From Silicimonas sp. (GTDB lineage: Bacteria; Pseudomonadota; Alphaproteobacteria; Rhodobacterales; Rhodobacteraceae): DNA of 34,015 nt. Made by a program: the position numbers and the translations under genes. Where the stretch lies: NCBI GenBank assembly GCA_013002465.1, contig JABDJO010000111.1, positions 1-34,015 of the forward strand, given 5' to 3'. Below, in pieces: positions 24,424-34,015 of this stretch. The number at the start of each line of letters is the position of its first letter. The stretch's first letter is position 1. The notes beneath the pieces are model-generated. The model saw nothing but the letters and a program-made list of their open reading frames with translations. It was not told the origin of the DNA and did not search any database.

Positions 24424-25116
24424 ATGGTGCAGGTGACACAAATCAGCGAACGGCGAACTAGCGTCGACGAGATATTCGACCATCTCCAAGAAGAGATTGC
24501 CTCGCTACGCTTGCGCCCCGGCGACAAAATATCGGAAGCCGACATTGCAACTCGTTTCGGCGTGTCTCGCCAACCGGTGCGCGATGCTTTCAATCGGCTT
24601 GCGAATCTCGATCTTCTGCTTATCCGCCCGCAACGCGCCACAGAAGTGAGGCGGTTCTCGATGCGGGAAATCGAGAAATCGCGGTTTGTTCGCGCGGCTA
24701 TCGAAAAGGAAGTGCTGCGCTGTGCGGCGGAGCACTGCGATGCTGATGGGGACACTCTTTTAGATGCAGCGATCGACGAACAGGAAAAGGCGATCCGGGA
24801 CGTCGACGTAGATGGATTTGGTGCGCTTGACTATGAGTTCCACAAGACACTTTGCGAGATTGCACGGGTGAGTTTTGCTTTTGATGTAATCATGGCGGAG
24901 AAGTCGAAAGTAGATAGACTGTGCATGCTGGGCCTCTCGAAGGAGGATCGGATGCCGGAATTGGTCGAAGATCACCGGGCGATTGCAGCGGCAGTCAAGG
25001 CCCACGATCCAGAAAGGGCCGTCGATGCGGGTATGCTCCATCTTTCGCGTCTGGATGAAACGATCGAAAGGATCGGCGCGACCAACGCAAGCTATTTCGA
25101 ACCAATTGAACTCTGA
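24424..25116 (+). CDS. GntR-family regulator, FadR subfamily with FCD domain
   Basis: The 230-residue protein has an N-terminal winged helix-turn-helix (about 13-75), seen in GDKISEADIATRFGVSRQPV followed by RDAFNRLANLDLL. The C-terminal all-helical FCD ligand domain carries the usual metal-binding set: D136 and H140 (LDYEFHKTL), H184 (EDHRAI) and H206 (MLHLSRL). FCD domains bind small organic acids such as sugar acids, often through the metal. GGAG lies 8 nt before the ATG. The perfect palindrome upstream and the matching sites before the TRAP operon indicate that it controls both itself and the transporter, probably as a repressor released by the transported acid; that last step is inference. 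Confidence 0.93.
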   Translation: MVQVTQISERRTSVDEIFDHLQEEIASLRLRPGDKISEADIATRFGVSRQPVRDAFNRLANLDLLLIRPQRATEVRRFSMREIEKSRFVRAAIEKEVLRCAAEHCDADGDTLLDAAIDEQEKAIRDVDVDGFGALDYEFHKTLCEIARVSFAFDVIMAEKSKVDRLCMLGLSKEDRMPELVEDHRAIAAAVKAHDPERAVDAGMLHLSRLDETIERIGATNASYFEPIEL

Positions 25117-25560
25117 CCACCACACGGGTCAAGCCGGCCACTGGCTGGCAGCGCAACCCTAGTATTTCTGGACGGCCTTTCCGTGCCGTGAGCCCACCTT
25201 CAAAGCGTATTTCCAGTGACAGTGCGAACCGCACCTGTGGCGCCCACCGGCCCATCGGCCCGGCATGCTTTCGCGTTGGCCAGGCCGATGGCGATCAAGG
25301 CGATCTTCCCCTACGGCACCATCGTGATCAACGGGCACCTCGTGTCTTTTCTGGAGGAAGTCGCGCTTGCGGCGATGGGTTTGGCGGCTGCTTTGGCGGG
25401 GATTGTCCCGGCGCCGAACCTGACGACCTGACGGAATCAGTCGCCGGTTACATCGAGAAGGTTACAGTGCGGTACGTGTGCAGTGCGGCATACCCGGAAT
25501 GACGACGTCGAGTTACGCCGCTCCTGATCAGTGGCCCGAACACTGGGGGCTAGACATAAA
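25117..25560. other. Gene-poor stretch between gntR and the TRAP operon
   Basis: About 450 nt carries no convincing gene. A 71-codon frame from a GTG at 25216 lacks a Shine-Dalgarno, overlaps another long frame, and has an Ala-rich tail typical of chance high-GC frames, although its middle (AIFPYGTIVINGHLVSFLEE) looks protein-like. It could contain the remains of a deleted gene. Confidence 0.4.
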
Positions 25561-25564
25561 GCTC

Positions 25565-25607
25565 TTGACAAAACTGGTATACTAGTCTTCGTTACTAGGA
25601 TACTAGA
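25565..25607 (+). promoter_or_regulatory. TRAP operon promoter with tandem GntR-type operators
   Basis: A consensus -35 box TTGACA (25565-25570) is followed by ACTGGTATACTAGT (25573-25586) and ACTAGGATACTAGA (25594-25607). The two palindromic sites are centred 21 bp apart, two helical turns, on the same face of the DNA. The first differs by one base from the perfect palindrome before gntR (ACTGGTATACCAGT). The -10 box is unclear: TTCGTT (25588-25593) has the right spacing but is poor, while TATACT (25578-25583) with a TGG extension lies within the first operator. Confidence 0.7.
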
Positions 25608-25714
25608 TTTGGCCTGCGAAGGTCAGCGAAGCGAGTAGCCCGCGGAAACTTCGGCTCCACGCCGGACGCTGCGATAGAATTGACAACTGGTTACGAAACC
25701 AAAGGGAGGATCTT

Positions 25715-26698
25715 ATGTACCAGAAACTCAGCAAATCATTGATTGGCGCAATTGCCGCATTGGCCATTGCCGGCACCACGGCGTCGGCCGCGGAGTGGCG
25801 CGGTTGGAACATCCATGTCGATGGTTATCCGAACACGGTCGCCATGGACAAGTTTGCCGAACTGCTTGCCGAGAAAACTGACGGCGAGATCACCTTGCAG
25901 ATGTTCCACGGCGGTACGCTTGGCAGCCAGCCTGACGCCATCGAGCAGGTACGCCTTGGCGGTCTGGAAGTCGGTAACTTCAACCTTGGCCCAATCGGTC
26001 CGATTGCGGCGGCGGCCAACGTTGTCTCACTGCCGTTCATCTTCAAGGACGTGCCTCACATGTTCCGCGTGCTGAACGGGGAAGGTGGCGAAGCCATTGC
26101 CGCCGGCATGGCGGAAAAGGGACTGGTCCCGCTTGCCTGGTACGATGCCGGGGCGCGGTCGTTCTACAACGGCACCAAGCCGATCAATTCGCCGAGTGAT
26201 GTCGAAGGCATGAAGGTGCGGGTCATGAACAATGACCTCTATTCCGGCATGATTTCGGAGCTTGGAGGCAACCCGTCGCCAATGGCCTTCGCGGAAGTTT
26301 ATCAATCGCTCAAGACCGGCGTCGTGGACGGGGCCGAGAACAACTGGCCGTCCTATGAATCAACCGGTCATTTCGAGGTCGCTGGATTTTACTCGCTTAG
26401 CCAGCATTTGATCATCCCGGAATGCGTTTGCATCAATGCAGACGCCTACAGCGCTCTCTCTGATGATCACAAAGCTGCCGTAAAGGAAGCGGCGATGGAA
26501 TCGGCGGCGCTCCAGCAGGAGTTGTGGGCTGCCCGCGAAGCATCCAGCCGCGAGATGGTCGAGAAAGCCGGCGTGGTCACCAACGAGATTGACAACAAGC
26601 TTCCGTTCCAGGAAGCCATGGTGCCAGTCTATGAGGCTTACCTGGGTTCCAATCCCGACTTGCGCCCGCTGGTCGAGTTGATCCAGGCGACCGATTGA
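25715..26698 (+). CDS. dctP: TRAP transporter substrate-binding protein, DctP family
   Basis: The 327-residue protein has a Sec signal peptide (about 1-25, ending TTASA before AEWRG) and is periplasmic. The family motif that clamps a substrate carboxylate is visible: R148 (DAGARSFYN), R169 (GMKVRVMNN) and the block NPSPMAFAEVYQSLKTGVVD followed by GAENNWPSY. That VDGAENN ending is frequent in family members that bind uronic or other sugar acids, so such an acid is a reasonable guess but not shown. The ATG follows AAGGGAGGATCTT. It is the first gene of the operon, with a leader of about 110 nt after the operators. Confidence 0.94.
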   Translation: MYQKLSKSLIGAIAALAIAGTTASAAEWRGWNIHVDGYPNTVAMDKFAELLAEKTDGEITLQMFHGGTLGSQPDAIEQVRLGGLEVGNFNLGPIGPIAAAANVVSLPFIFKDVPHMFRVLNGEGGEAIAAGMAEKGLVPLAWYDAGARSFYNGTKPINSPSDVEGMKVRVMNNDLYSGMISELGGNPSPMAFAEVYQSLKTGVVDGAENNWPSYESTGHFEVAGFYSLSQHLIIPECVCINADAYSALSDDHKAAVKEAAMESAALQQELWAAREASSREMVEKAGVVTNEIDNKLPFQEAMVPVYEAYLGSNPDLRPLVELIQATD

Positions 26699-26714
26699 GC
26701 CTGAATTTAACCAG

Positions 26715-26742
26715 GCGCCCCCGCTGAATATTGTGGGGGCGC
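26715..26742 (+). terminator. Intercistronic hairpin between dctP and dctQ
   Basis: GCGCCCCC (26715-26722) pairs exactly with GGGGGCGC (26735-26742) around a 12-nt loop, 16 nt after the dctP stop. There is no U-tract. It probably stabilises the dctP message or partly terminates, giving more binding protein than membrane subunits. Confidence 0.6.
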
Positions 26743-26761
26743 TTATCTACGGGGGGATTCC

Positions 26762-27298
26762 ATGCCTATACCAGACGCCAGGAAAACGCCCTCGGATTTC
26801 ATGACGACGGTCGATGCGGTGCTGGATGGTATCGCTTGGATATGCCGGGTCATCACGGGCGCCTCTTTGATCTTTCTTACGGTGATCTTCGGCTGGCTGG
26901 TTTTTGGCCGCTACGTTTTGAACGCGACGCCAACCTGGGTCGAACAGGCCGCGCTTCTTCTGGTCATGGTGATCGCATTCATTGGCGCGGCGGTCGGGGT
27001 GCATGAGCATTCTCACCTGTCGGTCACCGCGTTTCGAAGTTCGGTCCCCAATTGGCTCCGCACGGTGTTTGTTGTGGCTACGGATGTCGCGATGACGGGA
27101 TTCGGCCTGCTCATGCTGATCTACGGTGCGCGACTTACTGCGTTCAAGTGGGGTTCCATGATCCCACTCATACAAATGCCCGAAGGGCTGCGCTCTCTGC
27201 CGCTTACGATTGGGGGCGGGCTTATCATGCTGTTTTCACTGGCGCATCTCGTACGGCTGGCGCTAGGGCGCGACCTGCGTAGCGACACCATTCAATAA
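26762..27298 (+). CDS. dctQ: TRAP transporter small membrane subunit, DctQ family
   Basis: The 178-residue protein has four predicted transmembrane helices at about 28-49, 62-80, 101-122 and 145-166, the DctQ topology. The conserved LVFGRYVLNATPTWVEQAA lies between the first two helices, and VHEHSHLSV follows the second. DctQ supports DctM in sodium-driven uptake. The ATG follows GGGGGGATTCC. It ends 9 nt before dctM and 63 nt after dctP. Confidence 0.92.
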   Translation: MPIPDARKTPSDFMTTVDAVLDGIAWICRVITGASLIFLTVIFGWLVFGRYVLNATPTWVEQAALLLVMVIAFIGAAVGVHEHSHLSVTAFRSSVPNWLRTVFVVATDVAMTGFGLLMLIYGARLTAFKWGSMIPLIQMPEGLRSLPLTIGGGLIMLFSLAHLVRLALGRDLRSDTIQ

Positions 27299-27307
27299 GG
27301 GGCCAAG

Positions 27308-28591
27308 ATGGGTCTTCTCGTTCTCCTCGGCCTCTTCGCGATATGCGTCGTGATCGGTGTGCCGGTGGCTTTTGCGCTTGGCATTTCGGCTCTGGCCGCT
27401 TTTGCTTTCGAGGGCCTACCGCTGATGATCGGATTTCAGCGAATAATCTCGGGAATCAACGTCTTTTCGCTGATGGCGATCCCGTTTTTCATTTTCGCAG
27501 GCGAGTTGATGTTCCGCGGCGGCATTGCGATGCGGCTGGTCAAGTTCGCATCCGCCGCCGTTGGCGCGGTCAGGGGCGGGTTGGGTATCGTCAACGTGTT
27601 CTCGTCGATGCTTTTCGGCGGCATCTCCGGGTCAGCGGTGGCAGATATCTCTGCGCTTGGATCCATTCTCGTTCCGGTCATGAAAGAAAAAGGGTACGAC
27701 GCGGACTATGCCGTCAACGTCACAGTGACCTCATCCATTGCAGGCATTATCATACCACCCAGTCATAACATGATAATCTTCGCAATCGCGGCGGGCGGCG
27801 GAATCTCGATTTCCAAGCTTTTCCTCGCGGGCGTCGTACCTGGTATCCTGATGTGCATCTGCCTTGCGTTTGCGGCCTATGTCGTTGCCGTGCGGCGCGG
27901 ATACGAGGCCGAAAAATTTCCAGGTTGGAGCGCACTTCTTATCGCCTTTCTTGGCGCGATCCCCGGTCTTTTGACGGCAGTCATCATTGTTGGCGGCGTG
28001 CTTTCGGGCGTTTTCACAGTGACGGAATCCGGCGCCTTCGGAGCTATCTACGCCTTCCTCGTCACTCTGTTGGTTTATCGGAGCATCACCTGGGAGAACT
28101 TCCGCATTGCTGTTATCCAATCGGTTCGTACCACGTCCATGGTGATGATCCTGATCGCCTGTGCCGGTGCATTCGCCTATATGTTGACCTTCTATAGGGT
28201 CCCGGACAAGACGGTCGAGTTGCTGACTGGACTGACCGAAAACCCGATCCTAATCCTGTTGATGATCAACGCAGCACTTCTTGTCCTTGGCATGATCATG
28301 GATATGGCGGCCCTGATTCTGATCTGCACACCGATCTTCCTGCCTGTGGCCAACAGCCTTGGCGTCGACCCCTACCAATTCGGGATGATACTCTTGGTGA
28401 ACCTTGGCCTTGGACTTTGCACACCGCCAGTCGGTTCCTGCCTGTTCGTTGGATGTGCGGTCGGAAAACTGCCGATGGAGAAGGCTGTACGGACGATATG
28501 GCCGTTCTATCTGGCGATCTTCGTCGCGCTGATGCTGATAACGTTCGTTCCGGCAATTTCGCTGACACTTCCGGGTCTGATCGACCCTTAG
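27308..28591 (+). CDS. dctM: TRAP transporter large membrane subunit, DctM family
   Basis: The 427-residue protein is full length for DctM, the ion-coupled permease that carries out transport. Hydrophobic helices cover nearly the whole chain (about 11-12). Family segments include AIPFFIFAGELMFRGGIAMR, FGGISGSAVADISALGSILV, SIAGIIIPPSHNMIIFA and LGLCTPPVGSCLFVGCAVG. GGGGCCAAG precedes the ATG. No dehydrogenase, dehydratase, kinase or aldolase gene follows, so the substrate must be processed by enzymes encoded elsewhere. Confidence 0.95.
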   Translation: MGLLVLLGLFAICVVIGVPVAFALGISALAAFAFEGLPLMIGFQRIISGINVFSLMAIPFFIFAGELMFRGGIAMRLVKFASAAVGAVRGGLGIVNVFSSMLFGGISGSAVADISALGSILVPVMKEKGYDADYAVNVTVTSSIAGIIIPPSHNMIIFAIAAGGGISISKLFLAGVVPGILMCICLAFAAYVVAVRRGYEAEKFPGWSALLIAFLGAIPGLLTAVIIVGGVLSGVFTVTESGAFGAIYAFLVTLLVYRSITWENFRIAVIQSVRTTSMVMILIACAGAFAYMLTFYRVPDKTVELLTGLTENPILILLMINAALLVLGMIMDMAALILICTPIFLPVANSLGVDPYQFGMILLVNLGLGLCTPPVGSCLFVGCAVGKLPMEKAVRTIWPFYLAIFVALMLITFVPAISLTLPGLIDP

Positions 28592-28603
28592 CGACATGGC
28601 GCA

Positions 28604-28750
28604 TTGGCGAGAATTCAGTTCACCGGTTTCGACCTGCAGTTCCAAGACCAAACTTTTGATTTGACGGTTACCGCGTGGCCCGAGGGAAATGATCCATGGG
28701 TGTCCACAATAGAACGCGACGTGGTCGATTGGATCACCGCGGCCGCGTGA
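28604..28750 (+). CDS. Possible 48-residue small ORF after dctM
   Basis: After the dctM stop the same frame stays open to TGA 28748-28750, with a TTG at 28604 as the only likely start. The peptide is well mixed and protein-like (FTGFDLQFQDQTFDLTVTAW then DRDVVDWITAAA-like end), but there is no Shine-Dalgarno and no family is recognised. It may be a small protein, the tail of a deleted gene, or chance. Confidence 0.25.
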   Translation: MARIQFTGFDLQFQDQTFDLTVTAWPEGNDPWVSTIERDVVDWITAAA

Positions 28751-28778
28751 CGACAGCACCTCACAATACGGCCAAACC

Positions 28779-28805
28779 AAAACGGGCGTCTCCGTAGAGA
28801 CGCCC
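28779..28805 (-). terminator. Terminator of the glnBA operon
   Basis: GGGCGTCTC (28784-28792) pairs perfectly with GAGACGCCC (28797-28805) around a 4-nt loop. Read on the minus strand it is followed by GTTTT. It lies 40 nt after the glnA stop. Confidence 0.85.
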
Positions 28806-28844
28806 TGGAAGCCTGATTAGATCGAGGCTCTCTTTGCCACAGCC

Positions 28845-30251
28845 TTAGCAGCTGTAATACATCTTGAATTCCATCGGATGCGGCGTGTGTTCGAAGGCAT
28901 AGATTTCTTCCCACTTGAGATCCATGTAGCCTTCGACCTGGTCGCGAGTGAAGACGTCGCCCTGCAACAGGAAGTCCATGTCGGCGTCCAACTCGTCCAT
29001 GGCTTCGCGCAAGGATGCACAGACCGTCGGGATGCCCTCAAGCTCTTCCGGCGGCAAATCGTAGAGATCCTTGTCCATGGCTTCGCCCGGGTCGATCTTG
29101 TTCTTGATGCCGTCGATACCTGCCATCAAAAGTGCAGCGAAACAGAGATACGGGTTCGCCGCGGGATCGGGGAAACGCGCTTCGACCCGCTTGGCTTTCG
29201 GCGACTCGGTCCATGGAATTCGCACGCAGCCCGAGCGGTTACGGGCCGAATAGGCGCGCAGCACGGGGGCTTCGAAACCGGGGATAAGTCGCTTGTAGCT
29301 GTTGGTCGAAGGGTTGGTGAAGGCGTTCAGCGCCTTCGCGTGCTTCAGCACCCCGCCAATGTAATACAGCGCTTCCTGCGACAGGTCGGCGTATTTGTCG
29401 CCTGCAAACAAGGGCTTGTCGTCTTTCCAGATTGACATGTTCACGTGCATGCCGGTGCCGTTGTCGCCTGCAATGGGCTTCGGCATGAAGGTGGCCGACT
29501 TGCCATAGGCGTGGGCAACCTGGTGAATGACGTACTTGTACTTTTGCAGGTGGTCGGCCTGCGCGGTCAGCGACGAAAAGATCAGGCCAAGCTCGTGCTG
29601 GCACGACGCGACCTCGTGGTGGTGCTTGTCGACCTTCATGCCCATGCGCTTCATGGTAGAGAGCATTTCCGAACGAATGTCCTGACCGTCGTCGATCGGC
29701 GGCACGGGGAAATAGCCGCCCTTGACGCCGGGCCGGTGGCCCATGTTGCCCATCTCGTACTCGGTATCGGTGTTCCACGAGGCGTCAATCGCGTCGATCT
29801 CATAGGACACCTTGTTCATTTCGACCGAATAGCGCACGTCGTCAAACAGGAAGAATTCGGCCTCCGGCCCCCAATATGACGTATCGCCGATACCGCTGGA
29901 TTTCAGGTAAGCCTCGGCCTTTTCGGCGGTGCCGCGCGGGTCACGCTCATAGGCTTCGCCTGTGTCGGGTTCGACGACCGAACAATGTACGGCCATGGTT
30001 TTCTCCGCAAAAAACGGATCCATGTAAGCACTTTCGGTGTCCAACATCAGCTTCATGTCGGATTGATCAATCGACTTCCAACCTGCGATGGACGAGCCAT
30101 CGAACATGAACCCTTCTTCCAGGAAATCCTCGTCAACCTGATCCGACAACAGCGTTACATGCTGCAGCTTGCCGCGCGGGTCGGTGAAACGGATGTCGAC
30201 ATATTCCACATCCTCGTCCTTGATCGTCTCCAAGACGTCTTTCGTACTCAT
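28845..30251 (-). CDS. glnA: Glutamine synthetase type I
   Basis: GlnA joins ammonia to glutamate using ATP. The 468-residue protein matches GSI-beta length. The N-terminal [11 protein letters not shown], the metal-binding PEAEFFLFD, the [13 protein letters not shown] and [17 protein letters not shown] segments and the catalytic NRSGCVRIP are all present. Tyr397 in [10 protein letters not shown] is the adenylylation site, so activity should be controlled by GlnE. It follows glnB with a 35-nt gap, the usual alphaproteobacterial glnBA order. A perfect terminator lies downstream. Confidence 0.98.
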   Translation of the reverse strand: MSTKDVLETIKDEDVEYVDIRFTDPRGKLQHVTLLSDQVDEDFLEEGFMFDGSSIAGWKSIDQSDMKLMLDTESAYMDPFFAEKTMAVHCSVVEPDTGEAYERDPRGTAEKAEAYLKSSGIGDTSYWGPEAEFFLFDDVRYSVEMNKVSYEIDAIDASWNTDTEYEMGNMGHRPGVKGGYFPVPPIDDGQDIRSEMLSTMKRMGMKVDKHHHEVASCQHELGLIFSSLTAQADHLQKYKYVIHQVAHAYGKSATFMPKPIAGDNGTGMHVNMSIWKDDKPLFAGDKYADLSQEALYYIGGVLKHAKALNAFTNPSTNSYKRLIPGFEAPVLRAYSARNRSGCVRIPWTESPKAKRVEARFPDPAANPYLCFAALLMAGIDGIKNKIDPGEAMDKDLYDLPPEELEGIPTVCASLREAMDELDADMDFLLQGDVFTRDQVEGYMDLKWEEIYAFEHTPHPMEFKMYYSC

Positions 30252-30286
30252 GTCCTATGACCTTCTTTCTTCGTGTTCGTGTGTTC

Positions 30287-32447
<2,161 letters not shown>

Positions 32448-32468
32448 CCTTCATCTTGCCAAAAGCAT

Positions 32469-32554
32469 GCCGGGGGCGTCGCGCGACCGCGCGGCGGGGG
32501 CAGCGCCCCCTTTCTCGCCGCCCGATGGGCGGCGTGGATCGGCCCGCGGCAGCG
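32469..32554. repeat. Cluster of GC-rich palindromes after the repair gene, with a likely terminator
   Basis: GGGGGC-AGC-GCCCCC (32496-32510), followed by TTTCTC, resembles a terminator. CGCCGCCC-GAT-GGGCGGCG (32516-32534) is a second perfect hairpin. GTCGCGCGAC and CCCGC-GGCA-GCGGG add further symmetry. The composition resembles the element inside the upstream gene (31516-31569), so both may belong to one dispersed repeat family. Confidence 0.6.
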
Positions 32555-32629
32555 GGACGACACATAAAAGGTTGAAGGACAGACAAGTTTCGGTACTCTC
32601 ACGGGAAGAAAAATTGGGGGGACAGTGGG

Positions 32630-33841
32630 ATGGGCCCAATACACTCGATCGAGGGTCAAAAAGACCTGCCGCGTTACTTTGCGCCAACGTATAAGCTTGC
32701 AGGGAACCTGCAGAACGGGCGCATAGACTTCCGGCTGCCTGATGGGCGCGTGTTCAGAGTTGACGCGCCGAATCCAGGGCCGGTGGCCGAAATCACCGTC
32801 CACAATCCGGATGTCTTTGCCCGCCTGATCCGCGAGGGCGATCTTGGTTTTGCCGATGCCTATCTGGAAGGCTGGTGGTCCACGCCTGACTTGCAGTCCT
32901 TCATGGATGTGATCCACGCCGACAACGATGATCTTTATGACAGCTTCGGTGGCATGCAGATTGTGCGGTTGTGGGAACGCCTGCGCCATTGGATGAATCG
33001 CAATACCAAGGATCAGGCCAAGAAAAACATCTCGCACCACTATGATCTGGGCAATGAGTTCTATGCGCTTTGGCTGGACGATACGATGACCTATTCATCG
33101 GCAATTTTCGAATCCGGGCAGGAAAGCCTCGAAAAGGCACAGACCGAGAAATACAAGAGCATGGTGGATCAGATGGGGGCCAAGCCTGGGGATCATGTGC
33201 TGGAAATCGGCTGTGGTTGGGGTGGATTTGCGGAATATGCCGCCAGGGAGCGCGGTTTGAAGGTAACCGGACTGACCATCAGCCAGGAACAATACGACTT
33301 TGCCCGCCAACGAATGGAGCGCGCCGGTGTATCCGACAAGGTTGAAATCAAGTTACAGGATTATCGCGACGAAACAGGCACTTACGACGGTATCGCTTCG
33401 ATCGAGATGTTCGAGGCGGTGGGCGAAAAATACTGGCCCGTCTATTTTGAAACATTGAAAGAGCGCTTGAAGCCCGGGCGCAACGCGACTTTGCAGATCA
33501 TTACAATCGAGGACAAGCGTTTCGAAATCTATCGCAAAGGCGTTGATTTCATTCAAAAATACATTTTCCCGGGCGGCATGCTTCCGTCACCTACGGTTTT
33601 GCGACAAGAGGTTGAGAAGGCGGGGCTCAACGTGCTGAAATCAATCGAATTTGGCGAAAGTTACTCACAAACGCTGCGCCGCTGGCACGACACGTTCAAT
33701 CAACGCTGGGAAGACGTATCGTTGCTTGGATTCGACGGTCGTTTCAGAAGAATGTGGAATTTCTATCTAACCTCTTGCGCTGCGGGCTTTCATTCCGGAT
33801 GTATCGACGTGACACAAATAACGGTCACTAAACCGGGATAA
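32630..33841 (+). CDS. Cfa-like SAM-dependent fatty-acyl-lipid methyltransferase
   Basis: The 403-residue protein aligns along its length with cyclopropane-fatty-acid synthases: ISHHYDLGNEFYALWLDDTM, SAM motif I VLEIGCGWGGFAEYAA, LTISQEQYDFARQR, SIEMFEAVGEKYWPVYF and KYIFPGGMLPS. The bicarbonate site of true synthases seems altered. The YSCAY-type Cys is Ser (TYSSAIF), the LHTI-type His is Ile (LQIITIE), and the WYERF-type Tyr is His (RRWHDTF), while the Glu of MFE is kept. It may instead make methylated or methylene fatty acids, such as those leading to furan fatty acids in Rhodobacter. The residue alignment was made by eye. GGGGGGACAGTGGG precedes the ATG. trgA follows 6 nt later. Confidence 0.88.
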   Translation: MGPIHSIEGQKDLPRYFAPTYKLAGNLQNGRIDFRLPDGRVFRVDAPNPGPVAEITVHNPDVFARLIREGDLGFADAYLEGWWSTPDLQSFMDVIHADNDDLYDSFGGMQIVRLWERLRHWMNRNTKDQAKKNISHHYDLGNEFYALWLDDTMTYSSAIFESGQESLEKAQTEKYKSMVDQMGAKPGDHVLEIGCGWGGFAEYAARERGLKVTGLTISQEQYDFARQRMERAGVSDKVEIKLQDYRDETGTYDGIASIEMFEAVGEKYWPVYFETLKERLKPGRNATLQIITIEDKRFEIYRKGVDFIQKYIFPGGMLPSPTVLRQEVEKAGLNVLKSIEFGESYSQTLRRWHDTFNQRWEDVSLLGFDGRFRRMWNFYLTSCAAGFHSGCIDVTQITVTKPG

Positions 33842-33847
33842 GAGCAG

Positions 33848-34015
33848 ATGCCCACCGGCGGGAAACTCATCGCTGCGATCGTATTCGCAGCTTTAGCCTA
33901 CTTCATATCCGATCTTGTCAAACCCTTGCTGGAAGACACGCAAGGATCACGCGTTGGGTCGTTGTCCTTTGTGAATGCCTTTATCGGGCTTTTGATGGGC
34001 TGGACCATCATGGGC
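33848..34015 (+). CDS. trgA: TrgA-family membrane protein, 3' end missing
   Basis: The first 56 codons are in the window. The start MPTGGKLIAAIVFAALAYFI followed by SDLVKPLLED, then a Val-Asn-Ala stretch and a second hydrophobic segment IGLLMGWTIMG, matches the TrgA family first linked to tellurite resistance in Rhodobacter sphaeroides. The first transmembrane helix covers about residues 6-25 and the second begins near 46. It starts 6 nt after the Cfa-like gene and is probably cotranscribed with it. The rest lies beyond the window. Confidence 0.8.
   Translation, partial: MPTGGKLIAAIVFAALAYFISDLVKPLLEDTQGSRVGSLSFVNAFIGLLMGWTIMG

Noticed and set aside
25216..25431. A 71-codon frame between gntR and the TRAP operon
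   Set aside because: The GTG start lacks a ribosome site, another frame of similar length overlaps it, and no family is recognised. It is kept only as a description of the gap.

Overview
The window is high-GC, densely coding DNA from an alphaproteobacterium, most probably a Rhodobacteraceae (Roseobacter-group) species. This rests on a TrgA-like protein next to a Cfa-like methyltransferase, a glnB-glnA pair, xdhABC joined to a BMP-family ABC transporter, a free-standing Hint-domain protein, a short CinA and a DctPQM TRAP transporter. No rRNA, tRNA, CRISPR array, intact insertion sequence or phage gene was seen.

Layout. 1-5.6 kb holds housekeeping genes: the 3' end of a class I cytochrome c, a LysR regulator, a minus-strand cluster (cinA, GNAT acetyltransferase, OmpA-like protein), then sfsA and methionine aminopeptidase. 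5.7-15.5 kb is one long plus-strand purine locus: xdhA, xdhB and xdhC, then an ABC importer (ATPase, permease, a small extra membrane protein, permease, BMP binding protein), ending in a UUCG hairpin. ATGA-type overlaps tie xdhA to xdhB and xdhC to the ATPase. The likely logic is uptake of a purine or nucleoside and oxidation of hypoxanthine/xanthine to urate. 15.6-23.7 kb carries a DAO-type flavoprotein, a Hint protein, a secreted lipase-like hydrolase, pyrF, a cupin, clpB, a divergent RidA-family protein and a SAM methyltransferase.

23.7-28.8 kb looks accessory. It has two gene-poor stretches, an FCD-type GntR regulator and a DctPQM TRAP operon with no catabolic enzyme beside it. Matching palindromic sites (core ACTGGTATACYAGT) lie upstream of both the regulator and the transporter, each beside a second weaker copy 20-21 bp away, which suggests one autoregulated regulon. 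A 37-codon ORF with a strong Shine-Dalgarno sits between the operator and gntR.

28.8-34 kb returns to core genes: glnB-glnA on the minus strand, then the bifunctional NAD(P)HX repair gene, a Cfa-like SAM methyltransferase and the start of trgA. The repair gene has an AT-richer inner block and a GC-rich palindrome in its interdomain linker. The Cfa-like protein appears to lack several bicarbonate-site residues of true cyclopropane synthases.

The observations most worth checking are the paired GntR operators with the small ORF, the mosaic repair gene, the altered Cfa active site, and the extra membrane protein in the purine importer. No wholly novel multi-gene system could be demonstrated from sequence alone.
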